Of a stretch of 40,884 bases of DNA, positions 14,105-21,833 are shown in pieces. The notes beneath the pieces are model-generated. The model saw nothing but the letters and a program-made list of their open reading frames with translations, was not told the origin of the DNA and did no database searches. Position numbers and translations under genes: made by a program. Every line of letters starts with the position of its first letter. Within the stretch, counting starts at the first letter, position 1. The stretch is from AC-69 sp044869895 (GTDB lineage Bacteria; Actinomycetota; UBA4738; HRBIN12). The stretch lies in contig JBIOXZ010000097.1 of NCBI GenBank assembly GCA_044869895.1, forward strand, positions 1 through 40,884, written 5' to 3'.

Positions 14105-14878
14105 CTATCCGATGCTCTCGGCCAGCGCCACGGCTTCCGCCTTGGGCAGCCCGGTCTCGAGGCGAAGCGTCGTGCCGTCCTGTTCCCAGAGCAGCACGTT
14201 GCCGGTCACGGTGAACCGCTGTTCGCCTTGCGGGGTGAGCAGGGAGAGCTGGTGCGGCCCAGAGATCCAGAAGGCGTCGTGGCTCCCCACCTGAACGGCC
14301 TGCAGCGTCGTCTCCGCCAGGATCTCCTTGGATGCGAGTGGCTCCTTGCTTCCCGGAAGCTCCATGAGGATCGTCCCCCACGGCGTGCCCTCGATCCGCG
14401 GATGCGACGCATCGGCCTCCCAGACGAGCACCACGACCCCCGACGAGAACACGCTCTCGGCCACGTGCACCTCGGCCGGCGGCCCCAGCGCGGCCGGGAG
14501 GACGACGGGGAAGTCCACCGTCGCCTGGGCCTCTTCGAGCGTCACCCGTTGGCCCAGGGAGGCCCCCGATTCGACGGCGGTGGGCGTGGAGGCGGGGGGT
14601 GTCCGGATCACCCGGAACTCGATCGCCCCGATGGCCAGGCGCGCGGCGACCGCTGTGCCCGCGAGCAGCAGGATCAACCCCGCCACCGCGAGCAGGAGGA
14701 CCCGCCGCCGAGGCCACAGCGCCAGGCGGGGGAAGGCCGGGCGCCTGGCGGCTGCTCGCTCGGCGTGCAGCCGCGCCGTGACCGCCGGAGCGATGGGTGG
14801 GGAGGATGGGTACTCCAGGGTCGAGCCCAACGCGATCAGCGATCGCTCCACGTCGGCGCGGGTCATGCGGTCACTCAT
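14105..14878 (-). CDS. Membrane-anchored probable anti-sigma partner (DUF4367-like)
   Basis: A 257-residue single-pass membrane protein. The cytoplasmic N-terminus (1-57) contains 'LIALGSTLEYPSSPPIAPAV', a pattern seen in actinobacterial proteins encoded right after ECF sigma genes. One membrane helix spans about 58-80. The extracytoplasmic part resembles DUF4367: 'FPVVLPAALGPPAEVHVAESVF', 'LVWEADASH', and a C-terminal 'ALAESI' helix. It has no zinc HxxxCxxC motif, so it would be a non-ZAS anti-sigma factor or sensor. Its start overlaps the sigma gene stop by 8 bases (14871-14878), which couples the two. The anti-sigma role is inferred from position and layout. Confidence 0.65.
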   Translation of the reverse strand: MSDRMTRADVERSLIALGSTLEYPSSPPIAPAVTARLHAERAAARRPAFPRLALWPRRRVLLLAVAGLILLLAGTAVAARLAIGAIEFRVIRTPPASTPTAVESGASLGQRVTLEEAQATVDFPVVLPAALGPPAEVHVAESVFSSGVVVLVWEADASHPRIEGTPWGTILMELPGSKEPLASKEILAETTLQAVQVGSHDAFWISGPHQLSLLTPQGEQRFTVTGNVLLWEQDGTTLRLETGLPKAEAVALAESIG

Positions 14879-15473
14879 CGGTGGCCTCCAATGGCTCGCG
14901 GGCGTCGCGTTCGGCCGGGAGCCGGTCCCGGAGTCGGTCCAGGGCCCGGGACAGGCGGGACTTCACGGTCCCCGGGCGGATGCCCAGGGCGCTTGCCGTC
15001 TCGGCTTCCGACAGCTCCAAGAAATACCGGTACGCGATGATCAATCGATCGTTCTCCTTCAGTCCGCCGAGCGCGCGGAGCAGCGCCTCCTTCGTTTCCA
15101 CCTCGATGGCCGCCGCTTCCGGGGACGGGGCCGCGTCCCCGGAGCGGCGGTCCTCGGCCGCGCGGAGCGCGAGGCCTTCGCGCCTCCTCGCCGAACGCAG
15201 CCTGTTCTTCGCCTCGTTCGATACGATCCGCAGGATCCACGGCCGGAACGAATCCCGGGCCCGGAATCGCTCGAGCGCGTAGTACGCCTTCACGAACGCG
15301 TCCTGGGCGGCCTCCTCCGCGTCCGCCGCGCTTCGGGTGATGAGGAACGCGGTTCGAAACGCGAGGTCCCGGTACCGCGTCACCAGCTCCCCGTACGCCT
15401 GGACGTCGCCATCCTTGGCCAGCTCGATGAGCCCAGCTTCCTCCAGTGGACGGCCCTCCACCCACTCGGTCAC
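14871..15473 (-). CDS. ECF-family RNA polymerase sigma factor (cupredoxin-linked)
   Basis: A 200-residue extracytoplasmic-function sigma factor. Region 2 runs through 'YGELVTRYRDLAFRTAFLI', 'AEEAAQDAFVKAYYALERF' and 'FRPWILRIVSNEAKNRLR'. Region 4 includes 'LKENDRLIIAYRYFLELSEA' and the helix-turn-helix 'ALGIRPGTVKSRLSRALDRL'. It should direct RNA polymerase to a small stress regulon. GTG at 15473 would be nearly leaderless from the ECF-type promoter found upstream; an in-frame GTG at 15461 is an alternative. It is co-transcribed with the membrane partner at 14105-14878, and the following cupredoxin gene has a matching promoter. Confidence 0.9.
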   Translation of the reverse strand: MTEWVEGRPLEEAGLIELAKDGDVQAYGELVTRYRDLAFRTAFLITRSAADAEEAAQDAFVKAYYALERFRARDSFRPWILRIVSNEAKNRLRSARRREGLALRAAEDRRSGDAAPSPEAAAIEVETKEALLRALGGLKENDRLIIAYRYFLELSEAETASALGIRPGTVKSRLSRALDRLRDRLPAERDAREPLEATDE

Positions 15474-15478
15474 CGCTG

Positions 15479-15505
15479 ATACACCGTCCCGGGCCGAGCG
15501 GTTCC
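15479..15505 (-). promoter_or_regulatory. ECF-type autoregulatory promoter GGAACC-N15-GTGTAT
   Basis: On the minus strand GGAACC (15505-15500) and GTGTAT (15484-15479) have a 15-base spacer, the same as the cupredoxin promoter. It directly precedes the sigma gene, as expected for a self-activating ECF factor. The predicted start of transcription falls at about the GTG codon at 15473. Confidence 0.45.
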
Positions 15506-15542
15506 GGACCGTGTCTTCCCGCAGGGCGCCGCGAAGCCGGGG

Positions 15543-16436
15543 TTAGCGCTTTGCGCTTCGCTCCTCGCCCCCGTCCTGGAAAACCCGGCCGGTGAGCCCG
15601 ACGATGCCCGAAAGCATGTTGGAGAACTCCATGGGGATGATGAACTTGGTCGACGGCGAGGCCCCGATCTGCTTCAACGCATCGAGATACTGCAGGCTCA
15701 TCGTCTTCGCGTCGACGGCTTGGGCCGCCTCGTAGATCTTCGTCAGGGCCAGGGCGAAGCCCTCCGCACGCAGGATCGCCGCCTGCCGGTCCCCTTCGGC
15801 GTTCAGGATGGCAGACTGCTTGTTCCCCTCGGCCACGGTGATCGCGGCCTGCTTGGCTCCCTCGGCCTCGGTGACCACGGCCCGGCGCGTCCGTTCCGCC
15901 GACATCTGCCGGGTCATCGCCTCCTGCACGGTCGGCGGCGGGATGATCTCCCTGATCTCCACGTTCGTCACTTTCACGCCCCACCGTTCGGTGACCTCGT
16001 CGAGCTTCACCCGCAGGATCTCGTTCATCTGCTCTCGCTTGGCCAGGACGTCGTCGAGCGCCATGTCGCCGACGACCGACCGCAGGGTGGTGGCGGCGAT
16101 GTTCTGAGCCGCGCCGGCGAAGTTGCCGACGGCGAGAACCGACTGCTGGGCGTCGACCACCTTGTAGAACACGATGAAATCGATGGAGATCGAGGCGTTG
16201 TCCTCGGTGATCGCTGTCTGGTGGGGAATCTCCAGGTACAGCTCGCGGAGGTCGACCCATACGGCCCGGTCCACGATGGGGATCAGCAGGACGAACCCCG
16301 GCCCCTTCACGCCGATGTTGCGACCGAGGCGGAACACGACCAGCCGCTGGTACTCGCGGACGATCCGGATGGCCTGCGGCAGCACGAGGATCACGATCAA
16401 CAGCACGATCCCAAGGCCGATGAGAAGCGGGATCAC
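15543..16436 (-). CDS. Slipin/stomatin-like SPFH (band 7) membrane protein
   Basis: A 297-residue prohibitin-homology protein. A single hydrophobic hairpin or helix lies at residues 2-22, followed by the SPFH domain ('REYQRLVVFRLGRN', 'VDLRELYLEIPHQTAITEDN', 'TLRSVVGDMALDDVL', 'WGVKVTNVEIREIIPP') and a coiled-coil tail rich in Ala/Glu ('AEGAKQAAITVAEGNKQSA'). Such proteins form membrane microdomain scaffolds and are processed by a partner NfeD-type protease. GTG at 16436 has GGAGG six bases upstream, and it overlaps the NfeD stop by four bases (GTGA), so the two genes are coupled, as in many bacteria and archaea. Confidence 0.92.
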   Translation of the reverse strand: MIPLLIGLGIVLLIVILVLPQAIRIVREYQRLVVFRLGRNIGVKGPGFVLLIPIVDRAVWVDLRELYLEIPHQTAITEDNASISIDFIVFYKVVDAQQSVLAVGNFAGAAQNIAATTLRSVVGDMALDDVLAKREQMNEILRVKLDEVTERWGVKVTNVEIREIIPPPTVQEAMTRQMSAERTRRAVVTEAEGAKQAAITVAEGNKQSAILNAEGDRQAAILRAEGFALALTKIYEAAQAVDAKTMSLQYLDALKQIGASPSTKFIIPMEFSNMLSGIVGLTGRVFQDGGEERSAKR

Positions 16437-17788
16437 GGCGTTCCTCCTTCCGCCAACGGCACCGCCGTGGCCTGTTCCTTGATCGGTTCGACGTCGAGGC
16501 GAAGCCTGTCCACCCCAACCACGCGCACGCGGGTGCCCCTCGGCAAGGAGCCGGCCACCGAGCGGGCCGACCATTGCTCGGACGATACGAGCACGACCCC
16601 CTCGGGGTCGAGGTCGTCCTCGACCACGCCCTCGCTCCCGACGATGCCCTCGATCCCGCCGACGGCGGGTAGGTGGCGAGCGGCCATCGCCGCCTTGACC
16701 ACCGTCCCGAAGAACAGGACGAGCACCCCGGCAACCGGCACGATGACCCACAGCGAGACGCGGGCGTTCGGGACAGACGGGTTGAACAGCGTGAGGCCAC
16801 CGAGGACCAGGCACGCCACGCCCCCGACGGTCGCGACCCCCAGTCCCGGATGCTTCAACTCGAGCAGGAAGAACAGCGCCGACGCGAGCAGCAGGACCAC
16901 CCCGATGATCTGCACCGGGAGGAGCCCGAAGGTCACGAACGCGGCGACCAGGAAGACGATGCCCATGATCCCGGGCACGGAGAGCCCTGGGTGGATGAGC
17001 TCGACGACGATCAACCCCAGCCCCAGGTAGAAGAAGATGAAGGCGAAGTCCGGCGACAGGAGCGCGTGCAGGATCCGTGCCCCGATCCCCATGCTCATCG
17101 TCTGGATGGACGCCCCAACCGTTCGGAGCGTGATGGTCTGGCCCGCGGCCACCTCGACCGTCTGCCCGTCGATGTCGGACAGCAGGGAGGGGATGCTCGG
17201 TGCGATGAGGTCGATCACGTCCTTCTCCAGGGCTTCCTCGGCCGGGATGCTGACCGCATCCACGACCGCCTGCTTGGCCCACTCCGCGTTGCGCCCGTTG
17301 CGGTCGGCCAGGCTCTGGATGTAGGCGACGGCGTCGTTCGTCACCTTCTTCTGCTCGATGGCGCCGGCCACGCCGACCGGGTGCGCGGCCCCGATGTTCG
17401 TGCCCGGGGCCATCGCGGCCACCGGGCAGCCCATCATGATGAACGTTCCGGCCGATGCGGCCCGGGCCCCTTCGGGGGAGACGTAGCACACGACCGGCAC
17501 CTCCGAGTTCAGGATGGCCTGGATGATCTGCCGCATCGAGGAGTCGAGGCCGCCGGGCGTGTCGATCGTGAGGAGCACGGCATCCGCGCCCTCCGCCTCG
17601 GCTCGGGCGATGCCACCGGCGATGTAGTTGGCCGTGAAGGGATCCACGACACCCCGAAGGCCCAGCTCCACCACGACCGGACGCTCGGCCTGCGCCCGTG
17701 CCGACGTGGCGAGGGAGGCGGTCGCGGCCAGTGTTGCCGCCCCCATGAGCACGGCCCGGGCGAAGGTGCGCATGCGAACATCCATCAT
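16433..17788 (-). CDS. nfeD: NfeD-family membrane-bound ClpP-like serine protease
   Basis: A 451-residue long-form NfeD. Residues 1-33 are a signal peptide. The ClpP/SppA-like domain has 'TIDTPGGLDSSM' and the nucleophile region 'GARAASAGTFIMMG' with Ser112; a downstream Lys is the general base in homologues (Ser-Lys dyad). Three to five membrane helices follow (about 225-345, including 'FAFIFFYLGLGLIVVELIHP'), and the C-terminal 80 residues form the OB-fold NfeD domain. Archaeal relatives cut the C-terminus of the partner stomatin. ATG at 17788 starts the signal peptide; 17773 is an alternative. Co-transcribed with the slipin gene. Confidence 0.9.
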   Translation of the reverse strand: MMDVRMRTFARAVLMGAATLAATASLATSARAQAERPVVVELGLRGVVDPFTANYIAGGIARAEAEGADAVLLTIDTPGGLDSSMRQIIQAILNSEVPVVCYVSPEGARAASAGTFIMMGCPVAAMAPGTNIGAAHPVGVAGAIEQKKVTNDAVAYIQSLADRNGRNAEWAKQAVVDAVSIPAEEALEKDVIDLIAPSIPSLLSDIDGQTVEVAAGQTITLRTVGASIQTMSMGIGARILHALLSPDFAFIFFYLGLGLIVVELIHPGLSVPGIMGIVFLVAAFVTFGLLPVQIIGVVLLLASALFFLLELKHPGLGVATVGGVACLVLGGLTLFNPSVPNARVSLWVIVPVAGVLVLFFGTVVKAAMAARHLPAVGGIEGIVGSEGVVEDDLDPEGVVLVSSEQWSARSVAGSLPRGTRVRVVGVDRLRLDVEPIKEQATAVPLAEGGTP

Positions 17789-17924
17789 GCCACTCGGGCC
17801 ATGCGGCGTGGAGATGGGCGGCGCCAGCAGGCCAGGGGGGACCTCCGAACGTCCGGGGTCCATCCGCCTGGTGGGGGCCGTCCAAGGTCGGGGGCAATCG
17901 GGGCTTCCGTGCCGGCGCAGTGGG

Positions 17925-17930
17925 CATAAT
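17925..17930 (+). promoter_or_regulatory. Putative -10 element CATAAT for the sigK-like gene
   Basis: CATAAT is one base from TATAAT. Transcription would begin near 17937, downstream of the upstream ATG at 17929, which supports the later GTG start at 17995 with its AAGGAG site. The 206-base region 17789-17994 also holds a small hairpin GCTCC-GAC-GGAGC at 17950-17962; nothing else was recognised in it. Confidence 0.4.
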
Positions 17931-17994
17931 GGAGCAACCGGAGTCCCAAGCTCCGACGGAGCGAAGGCCCGTATACCGGAAGGAGAGGGCCGGG

Positions 17995-18567
17995 GTGAAC
18001 GGCCGCACCGAGGGGCCGCTGCTCGCGCGGGAGGAACAGCAGCTGGTGGAAGGATTGCTTGCCGGGAACGAGGACGCCGTCCGGGCGCTGTACGCACGGT
18101 TCGCCCGGCCGATCTTCACGCTCGGGATCCGGCTGCTGGGGAGCTCCGAGGCGGCGGAGGAGCTCACGCAGGACGTGTTCCTCACCGCCTGGCGAAAGGC
18201 GGCCCGATTCGATGCCAGCCGGGGCAGGCTGTCCACCTGGCTGATGACCATCGCCCACAACCTGGCCGTCGACCGGCTTCGCCGTGAGACCGGCGTGACC
18301 CGTCCAACGCTCGTTCTGGTGGACGAGGTTCCCGAGGTGCCGGCGGCCGGGGACGAGGATCCGCTCCTGGAGCGCGACGCGGCCATCCGAGCCCTGCAGA
18401 CCCTCTCCGACGGCGAGCGCAACCTCCTGGTGCGGACGTACTTCGGGGGACTCACCGCCAGGGAGATCGCCCAGGCCGACGGGATCCCCCTGGGCACGGT
18501 CAAGACCCGCCTGCGAACCGCCCTGATCAAGGTTCGCCGGGCCAACCAGGACAAGGACCGGCTGTGA
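17995..18567 (+). CDS. ECF sigma factor, SigK-like
   Basis: About 190 residues with clear sigma regions 2 and 4: 'VRALYARFARPIFTLGIRLL', 'AAEELTQDVFLTAWRKAARF', 'GRLSTWLMTIAHNLAVDRLR', then 'LSDGERNLLVRTYFGGLTAR' and 'ADGIPLGTVKTRLRTAL'. The sequence resembles the mycobacterial SigK group, which is held by RskA and released by membrane stress or redox signals. GTG at 17995 is chosen because AAGGAG lies 9 bases upstream at 17980-17985 and a probable -10 overlaps the alternative starts at 17920/17929. The stop overlaps the start of the anti-sigma gene by four bases (GTGA). Confidence 0.9.
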   Translation: MNGRTEGPLLAREEQQLVEGLLAGNEDAVRALYARFARPIFTLGIRLLGSSEAAEELTQDVFLTAWRKAARFDASRGRLSTWLMTIAHNLAVDRLRRETGVTRPTLVLVDEVPEVPAAGDEDPLLERDAAIRALQTLSDGERNLLVRTYFGGLTAREIAQADGIPLGTVKTRLRTALIKVRRANQDKDRL

Positions 18568-19340
18568 ACTGCGTCGCCGTCCGGGATCAGCTCCCCGAGC
18601 TCGCGGTGGGCGTCCTGCCCCCGGAAGAGCGGGTCGCGCTGGAGCGGCACCTCCAGTGGTGCGCCGGATGCCGGAAGGAGGCGGGCGAGCTGGGCCAGGC
18701 CGCGGCGACCGTCGCGTTCGCGCTCCCGCCCGCTCCGCTACCGCCCGGCCTGGAGGATCGGGTGGTCGTCGGTGTGGGGAAAGCGGCTGCCCGACCGCGG
18801 ACAGGGCGGCGGACGCGGACGGCGATCGCAGCCATCATCGCGGCGGCGATCGCCCTGGCGAGCCTGGGGTGGGGGGCGGTGATGGCCGGTCGGGCTCAGC
18901 GGTTCGCCGAGCGCGCGGCGCAAGCCGAACAGGACAGGTTGCAGGCGATCGACCAGTTCCAGAACTTCCTCGAGACGTTGCCCTTCCAGGCCAGGGCCGA
19001 CGAGACGCATCTCGGCCAGCTGGCTCCCACGCTCGCCATCCGACGGGGCGGGGGAGCGGTCCTGCAGCTCGTCTCGCCGACCCGGCTGGACTTCGTGATG
19101 GTCATCGTGAGCGGGCTACCCAGAGACCCGTCGCTCGCCCCGTACCGCGTTACGTTGAAGGACGCCGCGGGCCGGGTGCTTCGGGGCGGGACGATCGCGG
19201 AGCTGGACGCCGACGGGGGAGGGCAGACCTTCCGCGAGTTCAGGAACACCGACCTCACCGGGTTCACCACCGTGCTGATCCGTGACGCGTCCGGGCGCCT
19301 CGTGCTGAAGGGGACCGTGGACCAGAGCACCGGGGCCTGA
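18564..19340 (+). CDS. RskA-type anti-sigma factor with zinc-binding ZAS motif
   Basis: A 258-residue single-pass membrane protein. The cytoplasmic ZAS domain has His29, Cys33 and Cys36 in 'HLQWCAGC' (HxxxCxxC), with Cys3 as a fourth candidate ligand, and would clamp the sigma factor. A membrane helix spans about 85-108, then a short coiled-coil ('QRFAERAAQAEQDRLQAI') and an extracytoplasmic RskA-like domain ('SPTRLDFVMVIVSGLP', 'YRVTLKDAAGRVLRGG'). GTG at 18564 overlaps the sigma gene stop. It would release the sigma factor after regulated proteolysis. The stop codon forms the loop of a GC hairpin. Confidence 0.9.
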   Translation: MNCVAVRDQLPELAVGVLPPEERVALERHLQWCAGCRKEAGELGQAAATVAFALPPAPLPPGLEDRVVVGVGKAAARPRTGRRTRTAIAAIIAAAIALASLGWGAVMAGRAQRFAERAAQAEQDRLQAIDQFQNFLETLPFQARADETHLGQLAPTLAIRRGGGAVLQLVSPTRLDFVMVIVSGLPRDPSLAPYRVTLKDAAGRVLRGGTIAELDADGGGQTFREFRNTDLTGFTTVLIRDASGRLVLKGTVDQSTGA

Positions 19341-19346
19341 GGCCCC
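19332..19346. terminator. GC hairpin GGGGCC-TGA-GGCCCC at the convergent gene ends
   Basis: A perfect six-base-pair stem with a three-base loop; the loop is the TGA stop codon of the anti-sigma gene. It lies between two convergent genes (stops at 19340 and 19375), where a bidirectional terminator would be useful. No T-tract follows on either strand, so it is at best a U-less actinobacterial-type terminator. Confidence 0.3.
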
Positions 19347-19374
19347 GCTCGCCCCGGCCTCGATCGTCCTCGGG

Positions 19375-20412
19375 TCAATCCGACGACAGGGCCTCGGCCA
19401 GGAAGGCAAGGCTCCTCGGATAGCGGTAGCCGATCGACATGTGGCCCGCGTCGAACAGCTCCAGCGTGTGCTGGACCCCGATCGCTTTCAGCTCCTCGGA
19501 CACCGCCACCGCGCCCACGTCGAGGTACCACTCGTCCTTCTTCCCGCCGTCGAGCCAGATGGCCCGCATCGAGGCAAGGGCGTCGGCGCGAGTCGGAACC
19601 ATCCGTACGGGATCCTTCTCCAGCCACCGCTCCCACACCTCGTCGACGAGCTTCCCGGTACGTGCGTCGAACGGGAGTCGCACCGTCCCGTCGTCGTCGG
19701 CCGAGTAGCAGGCCGCCATGCACCAGTCGTTCATCAACACCAAGTCGGACTGCTTCGTCCCGAAGGGCCGCGAGCGGACGTCGGCCCAGAACCGGTCGAA
19801 CGACCCGCTGTGCTCATCGCGGAGGGCCCGTACGCTCTCCCTGAACTCGGGCAGGTAGCACGCCTCGAACAGGGCGTCACCGGCGTGGCTGGCAAGCGCC
19901 GAAAACAGGTCGGGCCGGAGCATCGGGGTGACCATCGCACCGTAACCGCCACTCGACTTCCCCTGGATCCCGCGCTTCTCCCGCCGAGGCTCGGTCCGGT
20001 AGCGGGCATCGACGAACGGCACCGTCTCGTCGCACAGGTAGTCGTGGTACCGCCCGGTGGCCGGCGAGTTCAGGAACTGGCTGCCGCCGAGCGATGTCCA
20101 GCAGTCGACGAACGCCACGATCAGGTGTGGGGCCTCGCCCGAGGCGAACATCCGATCGGCGAGCTCGAGATAGTTCGGCCGGAACGCCTCGCGGTTCCGC
20201 CACATGTCGAGCTGGCCGGTCAGGCCCTGGATGACGAACACGGTGGGGTAGCGGCGATCCGGCTCGTCGTCGTAGCCGGGCGGGAGGTAGACCCACAGCG
20301 GGCGGACGACCGGGTCTCCGAGCGGATTGCCCCGTAGCACCTCGCTCTCGATCTCGACCTCGTCAACCCGGCCGACGAACTCGGTTCTCCACGGCGTCGT
20401 CGCGGTCCTCAT
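19375..20412 (-). CDS. Esterase of the enterochelin esterase/EsD alpha/beta-hydrolase type
   Basis: A 345-residue alpha/beta-hydrolase. The N-terminal part ('VVRPLWVYLPPGYDDEPDRR', 'YPTVFVIQGLTGQLDMW') and the nucleophile elbow 'GIQGKSSGGYGAM' (Ser153 in GKSSG) match the Esterase_D/IroE-like family; 'FDAGHMSIGYRYP' supplies the catalytic His. No signal peptide is seen, so it is probably cytoplasmic. Substrates in the family range from formylglutathione and siderophore esters to antigen 85-type acyl esters; none can be chosen. ATG at 20412 has a strong GGAGGAGG ribosome binding site, which rules out an upstream start. It is divergent from the nucleotidyltransferase gene. Confidence 0.82.
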   Translation of the reverse strand: MRTATTPWRTEFVGRVDEVEIESEVLRGNPLGDPVVRPLWVYLPPGYDDEPDRRYPTVFVIQGLTGQLDMWRNREAFRPNYLELADRMFASGEAPHLIVAFVDCWTSLGGSQFLNSPATGRYHDYLCDETVPFVDARYRTEPRREKRGIQGKSSGGYGAMVTPMLRPDLFSALASHAGDALFEACYLPEFRESVRALRDEHSGSFDRFWADVRSRPFGTKQSDLVLMNDWCMAACYSADDDGTVRLPFDARTGKLVDEVWERWLEKDPVRMVPTRADALASMRAIWLDGGKKDEWYLDVGAVAVSEELKAIGVQHTLELFDAGHMSIGYRYPRSLAFLAEALSSD

Positions 20413-20469
20413 GTCTGCTTCCTCCTCCGTGGCGTTGTCCCGGCCCGAACTCGTGGTGCTGAACCCAGA

Positions 20470-20475
20470 TATCAT
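20470..20475 (+). promoter_or_regulatory. Putative -10 element TATCAT for the nucleotidyltransferase gene
   Basis: TATCAT ends 9 bases before the ATG at 20484 and no Shine-Dalgarno is present, so the transcript would be leaderless. The identical hexamer precedes the PAP2 gene at 8728-8733. Confidence 0.4.
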
Positions 20476-20483
20476 GCAGGTCC

Positions 20484-21833
20484 ATGCCGGAAGTGTCCGA
20501 AGTCATCGGCATCGGCCTGGCGGGCGGCCAGGGCGTCCGGGCCCGTCCGCTGACGCTCAAGGCGCCCGGCTACCTGCGATCGAAGGCCGCCATGTCGTTC
20601 CTCGGAAGGCGGTTGATCCGATGGGTGATCGAGATCCTGTCGAGCGAGGGGATCAAGGACTACTACGTGATCGCCCACGGCAAGGAGAACCGGTATCAGA
20701 TCAAGGTGATGATCGGGTACGGGGAGGGGTTCGGCGTCGATGTGAAGTACTCGCCGGTGAAGTACGACCCCCTGTCGACCGGGAGTGCCGACTCGACCCT
20801 TCGGATGCTCGATCACTGGGACATCACGCAGACCGCCCTGGTGTTTCCCACCGACACCATCATCGACTTCGACCTGGAGCCCATGCTCCAGACGCACCGG
20901 GAGACCGGCGCGGTGGCGACGATCGCCGCTATGGTTCGTGAGCCCGACGAAGTGGCGGAGAAGTACGGCGTGATGCTGACCGATACGAACGGACGCGTGC
21001 AGGAGTTCGTGGAGAAGCCCACCCTCGCGGAGCTCCGCGAACACTTCCAGGTCCCCAACGACCAGGAGTTCCGGCAGCTGCCGCTCCGCACCAACGCGGG
21101 GTTCTACCTGATCGAGTCCAAGGCCCTGCGCGAGCTGGCCTCGGAACCGGAGATCGTGAAGCTGCGGCAACGGAGGCTGGACTTCGGAAAGGACCTTCTG
21201 CCGTGGCTGGTGGGCAACGGCCACCTCGTGCAGTCGTACCCGGCGCGAAGGATCGGTGACCTCGGCAACGTCCAGGACTACATCGAAACGATGGTCGACG
21301 TCCTGAACGGGAACTTCGAGTCGGTGGACCGGTTGCTGGGCCCGCCGTTCGACCCTGAGCGCCATGTGTGGATCGCTCCCGAGACGCTGGCCATGCGCGA
21401 CTCGACGAGTGGGATGACCCTGAGCGAGAAGATCGGCGAGGGGATGGTGACGATCGGGCCGGCGGTGCGGATCGGACGATTCTGCGAGATCCACCCGGGG
21501 GTCACCATCACCGAGTCGAACCTCGACGACGACATCGAGGTGCATCGGGACGCCAGGATCGAGCGCACGCAGATCAGGGACGGCGCCATCATCGGCCCGG
21601 CCGCGTCGCTGTCCGACGCCGTCGTCGGCTCGATGTCGGAGGTTCGCTCGGAGCCCTACAACCCGACCTCGATCGAGGCCCACGTTGCCCTGGGGGACGA
21701 GGTCACGGTGTACCCGGGCGTGCACCTGACGGGGGGCATCTCGGTGTATCCGCGGCTCAAGCTCCCCTCGGGGATCCGGGTGCCGCCCGGGACGGAGATG
21801 ACCGGCCCGGCCGACGTGCTCCGGTACCTGTAG
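20484..21833 (+). CDS. Sugar-nucleotidyltransferase-like protein with C-terminal beta-helix
   Basis: A 449-residue protein laid out like GlgC or mannose-1-phosphate guanylyltransferase: an N-terminal nucleotidyl transferase domain (about 1-265) and a C-terminal left-handed beta-helix ('IGPAVRIGRFCEIHPGVTI', 'DARIERTQIRDGAIIGPAAS', 'HVALGDEVTVYPGVHLTG'). The nucleotide loop is unusual: 'LAGGQGVRARPLTLKAPGYL' has Val for the usual Thr/Ser and lacks the PKP segment, though a Lys follows ('RSKAAM'). The metal Asp lies in 'FPTDTIIDFD', and 'VEKPTLAEL' fits the family. It should make or sense an activated sugar; the sugar is unknown. ATG follows a -10 element directly. The next gene begins on the base after its stop. 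Confidence 0.75.
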   Translation: MPEVSEVIGIGLAGGQGVRARPLTLKAPGYLRSKAAMSFLGRRLIRWVIEILSSEGIKDYYVIAHGKENRYQIKVMIGYGEGFGVDVKYSPVKYDPLSTGSADSTLRMLDHWDITQTALVFPTDTIIDFDLEPMLQTHRETGAVATIAAMVREPDEVAEKYGVMLTDTNGRVQEFVEKPTLAELREHFQVPNDQEFRQLPLRTNAGFYLIESKALRELASEPEIVKLRQRRLDFGKDLLPWLVGNGHLVQSYPARRIGDLGNVQDYIETMVDVLNGNFESVDRLLGPPFDPERHVWIAPETLAMRDSTSGMTLSEKIGEGMVTIGPAVRIGRFCEIHPGVTITESNLDDDIEVHRDARIERTQIRDGAIIGPAASLSDAVVGSMSEVRSEPYNPTSIEAHVALGDEVTVYPGVHLTGGISVYPRLKLPSGIRVPPGTEMTGPADVLRYL

